A DNA stretch of 36,697 bases, taken from an uncultured Lachnospiraceae bacterium. GTDB lineage: Bacteria; Bacillota; Clostridia; Lachnospirales; Lachnospiraceae. The stretch's first letter is position 1, and every line of letters starts with the position of its first letter. The DNA lies in NCBI GenBank assembly GCA_934394615.1, contig CAKRRJ010000016.1, forward strand, positions 1 to 36,697, in the 5' to 3' direction. Position numbers and translations under genes: made by a program. Shown one piece after another: positions 32,662-36,697 of the stretch. Below the pieces are notes generated by a model that saw only the letters and a program-made list of their open reading frames with translations, made no database searches and was not told the DNA's origin.

Positions 32662-34560
32662 TTACATCGTCACCAGATGATACGCGATCTGGTCCGAGGT
32701 CATCATCTGCATTTCTCTCTGGTGGCAGGTGAAGATGATGATCTGTCCCGGATATGCGCTCTTTAACCATTTGAGTGCGGTGTGAAGCCGGTCTTCGTCG
32801 TACAGCACGAAGCTGTCATCGAAGATGAGCGGCATGTAATCGCCTTCTGGCTGGATGAGCTTTGCGGCGGCGAGACGCAGGGCCAGATAGATCTGATCCA
32901 TGGTGCCGCTTGATACCTGCTCTACCGGGACCAGGCGGGTTGGGGTGTTCATAAATATGTTCAGGTTCTGATCGACACTCATGCTGTTGTAAATACCGCC
33001 GGTGATGCCGGAAATCAGGTCAGAAGCAGTTTTGTTTAAGTACAGACCGAATGAATCGCGGATCGTGGTGGAAAGGTTCGTCATGGTTTCAAGGGCCAGG
33101 TCGATGGCGTTGATCTCTTCGCGGACACGCTCGTTTTCTGCCAGAACCTGTTTTAAGGTCTCGGTCTGGTCCTTGCAGTGCGCCAGGTGTTCCAGCTTCT
33201 GTTCCAGCTCCCACTGGGCTTTCTGCTGGGTGGAAATGACATCCTCACAATTAGTCTCTTTTGCCTGAAGCGCGGAGATTTCTGCTGCCTGGTCGCGGAC
33301 GGACTGCTCGGAACGGTCGAGTACCCGGCTCAGACGGAGAAATTCGTTCATGCGGGCTTCGAACGCGTTCATGGCATTTTCGGAGATGGAGGAGTCGCCA
33401 AGGTGGCGGGAAAAAATCTCCTGCAGCTGTCGCTCTGTTCTGCTTAGCTCCTGTTTCAGGCTGTGGTTCTTCACAAAGAAGATGAGCGCGATCGCGAAGA
33501 AGAAGACCGCCGCAGCGCTGAGACCGCAGATGAGCCATACGGTGTAGTGAGCCACGCCGGTAGAGACGGAGACCAGCGCGCCAAGCCCGGACTGGGACGT
33601 TTCGATCGGGCGGGAACTGAAAAAGCCGAGGGCAGCTGCACCGATGCCGGATAAAACAGCCAGTACCATCAGCACGACAGCCAGTATGGTGCGGCTTCCG
33701 CGGGAGACGGTTTCTGCCAGATTCTCATAATGCGTATAGGTGTCCTGGGCATGTTCCAGGTAAAGCTGAATGGATGCCTCGTCTGTAAACTGCGCGCCCT
33801 CCAGTGCCTGCCGTCCTTTGGCAATCTTCTGGAGCAGAACTTCCCGCTCTGCCTGTTTGGCGGAGAGCTGGTCCTTTACCTGGGAGCGCATGTTCTGGTA
33901 GGCCTTTAACTGGTTTTCGTACTCCGGAGCGGAGATTTCTTTTTCGATACTTTTGATTTCCGTCAGCAGGGCCGTATAAGTGCGGGCTGCATCCGGTTTG
34001 AGCTGTCGTTCAAATTCCTTCCGGCGGCTCTTTAAGTAGGCAGTGGCCTTGGTGATATTTAAAGAAAGGCTGCCAGTCGTGTTCATGTTGGCAATGTAGT
34101 TGCGCAGCTCGGTTACCATGCCGCCATCGGTCACACATTTGAGCTGTCCGATGCTGATGGTGTTGTTGTAGGCGGTTTCTGTGAGCCCGCCCAGTAAAAA
34201 GTCCAGAAAGCTTTTGGTTGGCTCTACCTGTTTTCCTTCGGTCTCATTTACAATCACGAAGGATTTCTGGTCTTTCTGGAAATTTCGTTCCAGACGGTAG
34301 GTGATACCGTCTTTTTCCACACGCATCTGGCCACCGTAGATAGCTTTGTTCTGCCACGGCTCATATTTGCTGTAAAGGTCCGTGCGGGCTGCGCGTCCCC
34401 GGCCCCGCTCCATGCCGAACAGCATGCAGCGGATGAAGGTGTGCAGGGTGGATTTTCCGGTTTCATTCTTGCCGTAAATCACGTTTAAGTCTTTGTCGAA
34501 AGAGACGGAGAGGTCATGGAACTTGCCGAATCCGTCGATATGTAAATCCAGTATCCGCAT
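32662..34560 (-). CDS. yhaN: YhaN-like SMC/Rad50-type ATPase with a membrane hairpin
   Basis: 632 residues. Head motifs: Walker A GKNETGKS (30-37) near the start, an ABC signature-like EQVSSGTMDQIYLALRLAAA late, and Walker B LIFDDSFVLYDEDR. Coiled-coil arms run about 175-290 and 365-500. Where Rad50/SbcC has a zinc hook, two membrane helices occur (291-314, 341-363), which would tether the arm tips to the membrane. It pairs with the nuclease gene just upstream, three bases away, as SbcC pairs with SbcD. B. subtilis YhaN, from memory, also has central membrane segments but is considerably longer. The role is probably DNA end or break processing, not proven. Confidence 0.82.
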   Translation of the reverse strand: MRILDLHIDGFGKFHDLSVSFDKDLNVIYGKNETGKSTLHTFIRCMLFGMERGRGRAARTDLYSKYEPWQNKAIYGGQMRVEKDGITYRLERNFQKDQKSFVIVNETEGKQVEPTKSFLDFLLGGLTETAYNNTISIGQLKCVTDGGMVTELRNYIANMNTTGSLSLNITKATAYLKSRRKEFERQLKPDAARTYTALLTEIKSIEKEISAPEYENQLKAYQNMRSQVKDQLSAKQAEREVLLQKIAKGRQALEGAQFTDEASIQLYLEHAQDTYTHYENLAETVSRGSRTILAVVLMVLAVLSGIGAAALGFFSSRPIETSQSGLGALVSVSTGVAHYTVWLICGLSAAAVFFFAIALIFFVKNHSLKQELSRTERQLQEIFSRHLGDSSISENAMNAFEARMNEFLRLSRVLDRSEQSVRDQAAEISALQAKETNCEDVISTQQKAQWELEQKLEHLAHCKDQTETLKQVLAENERVREEINAIDLALETMTNLSTTIRDSFGLYLNKTASDLISGITGGIYNSMSVDQNLNIFMNTPTRLVPVEQVSSGTMDQIYLALRLAAAKLIQPEGDYMPLIFDDSFVLYDEDRLHTALKWLKSAYPGQIIIFTCHQREMQMMTSDQIAYHLVTM

Positions 34561-34563
34561 GAT

Positions 34564-35637
34564 CTAACTCCTTTCGTCTGTTGTGCGAAGCAGCGCGTCG
34601 ATTCCATAGTACAGCGCTTTTTTCTCGATTGGCCCAGGCTCCTCGTTCTGCTGGAATGCCTGGATATAAAAGCCGATCATATCGCCGGGGTGTTCCGCGA
34701 AAAGCTGGCAGAAATCGTATTGCGGTTCCGATTCATCGACGACTTCTACAATGCGCAGGCGGTGTGACAATGGTTCCAGATCAAACGCAATGTCCGGGTC
34801 GCGCATGCCGCGGATGCGGAAACGGTAAATATTTTCCTGCCCGCGTTCTATCACGGCATCAGAGATGCGGTCGCACAGTTCTCCGTTCGTTGTGGCCGGA
34901 GTGACATGGACCACCAGCGGGATATACTGGGTATGGGACACAGGAACAAACTGCAGGGATACAACGTTCCCGGAGGAAGGCTGGATCTCGCCGACGATCA
35001 TGCCATGCTGGCCGGTCTCGGTCTTGTCGAGCGGTTCCAGAGAACCCGGATACGCGTAGGAGAAATCCGGCGCAAGCTCTGGTTTGTGGATATGGCCGAG
35101 CGCCACATACGAGAATCCGGCATGGGAAAGTCCAGCCTTATCCAATGGAAGATGGGAGGCATCACCGCCGTGTGCCAGAAGTACATGAAGACGGGTATCT
35201 GCCGGGGCCTGGATGCCATTCAGGCGTGCCTCGCTGATCTCGGCAGTGTGGTAGGAGAAACCATGCACTTCCAGGTTTAAGTCCTGGAAATAAACAGAGC
35301 TTAGTTCTTCTGCCATCAGGAATGTAACATTCGGGCACCAGGTAAAACTCATCAGCGCGGAGTTGGAACGGATCCGGTCGTGGTTTCCGGCAATGATGAC
35401 AACCTGTACGCCTGGAATGGTAGAGAAGAGGTAATTGACCTCTTTTAAGTCCCGAAGGAGCGGCTGGCGGTGGAACAGGTCTCCCGCGATAAAGAGACAG
35501 TCCACATCCCGCAGCTTTGCCTGGCGGATGACCTCCGCGAAGCTGTCGCGAATGGCCTGGGCGCGTTCCTTGCTCCAGGGGCGGTCACTGTCCGGGTTCA
35601 TGCCCCAGTGGACATCAGCAATGTGGATAAATTTCAT
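34564..35637 (-). CDS. yhaO: YhaO/SbcD-like DNA repair exonuclease
   Basis: 357 residues from ATG 35637, which has AAGGAG five bases upstream; the longer frame adds 17 residues without support. Calcineurin-like phosphoesterase motifs are in order: IADVHWG, FIAGDLFHRQP, IIAGNHDR, LLAHGGD and ALGHIHKPE, all the expected two-metal ligands. This is the Mre11/SbcD plan, a nuclease acting with the ATPase encoded next. The C-terminal part (about 240-350) is the capping region. The pair may be driven by a promoter at 35689-35719 that lies right behind asnS. Confidence 0.88.
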   Translation of the reverse strand: MKFIHIADVHWGMNPDSDRPWSKERAQAIRDSFAEVIRQAKLRDVDCLFIAGDLFHRQPLLRDLKEVNYLFSTIPGVQVVIIAGNHDRIRSNSALMSFTWCPNVTFLMAEELSSVYFQDLNLEVHGFSYHTAEISEARLNGIQAPADTRLHVLLAHGGDASHLPLDKAGLSHAGFSYVALGHIHKPELAPDFSYAYPGSLEPLDKTETGQHGMIVGEIQPSSGNVVSLQFVPVSHTQYIPLVVHVTPATTNGELCDRISDAVIERGQENIYRFRIRGMRDPDIAFDLEPLSHRLRIVEVVDESEPQYDFCQLFAEHPGDMIGFYIQAFQQNEEPGPIEKKALYYGIDALLRTTDERS

Positions 35638-35660
35638 AAGAATCTCCTTAAATATGAAAC

Positions 35661-35699
35661 GCGGGTATGCCGGCAGTTCATTCTGCACAGTATACCCGC
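35661..35699 (-). terminator. Inverted repeat behind asnS, possible weak terminator
   Basis: GCGGGTAT (35661-35668) and ATACCCGC (35692-35699) are exact reverse complements; the loop holds TGCCGGCA. On the minus strand GTTTCATATTT follows, a poor T run. It overlaps the -10 of the putative yhaO promoter, so it could instead be an operator. Confidence 0.4.
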
Positions 35700-35719
35700 A
35701 TCGGTTTTGATGATGTCAA
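35689..35719 (-). promoter_or_regulatory. Putative yhaO-yhaN promoter with a 19-base spacer
   Basis: Minus strand: -35 TTGACA (35714-35719, consensus) and -10 TATACT (35689-35694) are 19 bases apart. That is longer than the usual 17 and is typical of MerR-type controlled promoters. The -35 begins four bases after the asnS stop. Confidence 0.4.
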
Positions 35720-35722
35720 ATT

Positions 35723-36697
<975 letters not shown>

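Overview
The window looks like chromosomal DNA from a spore-forming member of the Clostridia, most likely Lachnospiraceae. This rests on a GerA/SpoVAF-type spore germination protein, a DUF4250 protein, a CmpB-type membrane protein, a Lachnospiraceae-style PstS, roughly 50% or more GC, and low-GC-Gram-positive type promoters, Shine-Dalgarno (SD) sites and terminators. Genus is not resolved. I see no rRNA, tRNA, insertion sequence, prophage or CRISPR array. It reads as core genome with a few accessory operons.

Layout. 1-3377: start of asnA (minus strand), a 565-base gap holding a candidate small RNA with its own promoter and terminator, a spoVAF-like gene behind a sigma-G-like promoter, L-asparaginase (minus), and a DUF4250 gene. 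3440-5894: CmpB family protein, plsC, and pheA (chorismate mutase-prephenate dehydratase). 5895-9826: a candidate Pho box and a ppx-ppk1 polyphosphate operon. 9828-14021: a LysR regulator divergent from an MBL hydrolase / SLC13-type permease / MBL hydrolase operon of unknown substrate. 14209-20346: a five-gene operon with overlapping starts and stops: response regulator, histidine kinase, a large exported GldG-like membrane protein, ABC ATPase, ABC permease. 20408-25635: a Wzx/SpoVB-like flippase (minus), a gutted 3-hydroxyisobutyrate-dehydrogenase-like gene, recJ, and glyA with a structured leader. 25713-32581: Pho box, pstSCAB, phoU and a PhoB/PhoR two-component pair. 32662-36697 (minus): YhaN/YhaO-like repair pair and asnS, which runs off the window.

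How it fits together. The strongest theme is phosphate. The pst-phoU-phoBR operon and the distant ppx-ppk operon carry the same promoter layout: TTTACA repeats 11 bp and 22-23 bp apart, with the last repeat nine bases upstream of the -10. Polyphosphate metabolism is therefore probably in the same Pho regulon as high-affinity phosphate uptake. PstS itself appears circularly permuted relative to classical PstS: the C-terminal half of the fold comes first.

Best candidates for undescribed biology: the permuted PstS; the MBL-permease-MBL operon with LysR; the two-component/GldG-like/ABC operon; the ~150-nt minus-strand RNA at 200-350; and the glyA leader, whose first hairpin is complementary to the start-codon region. 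All assignments come from reading the sequence. No database search was run.
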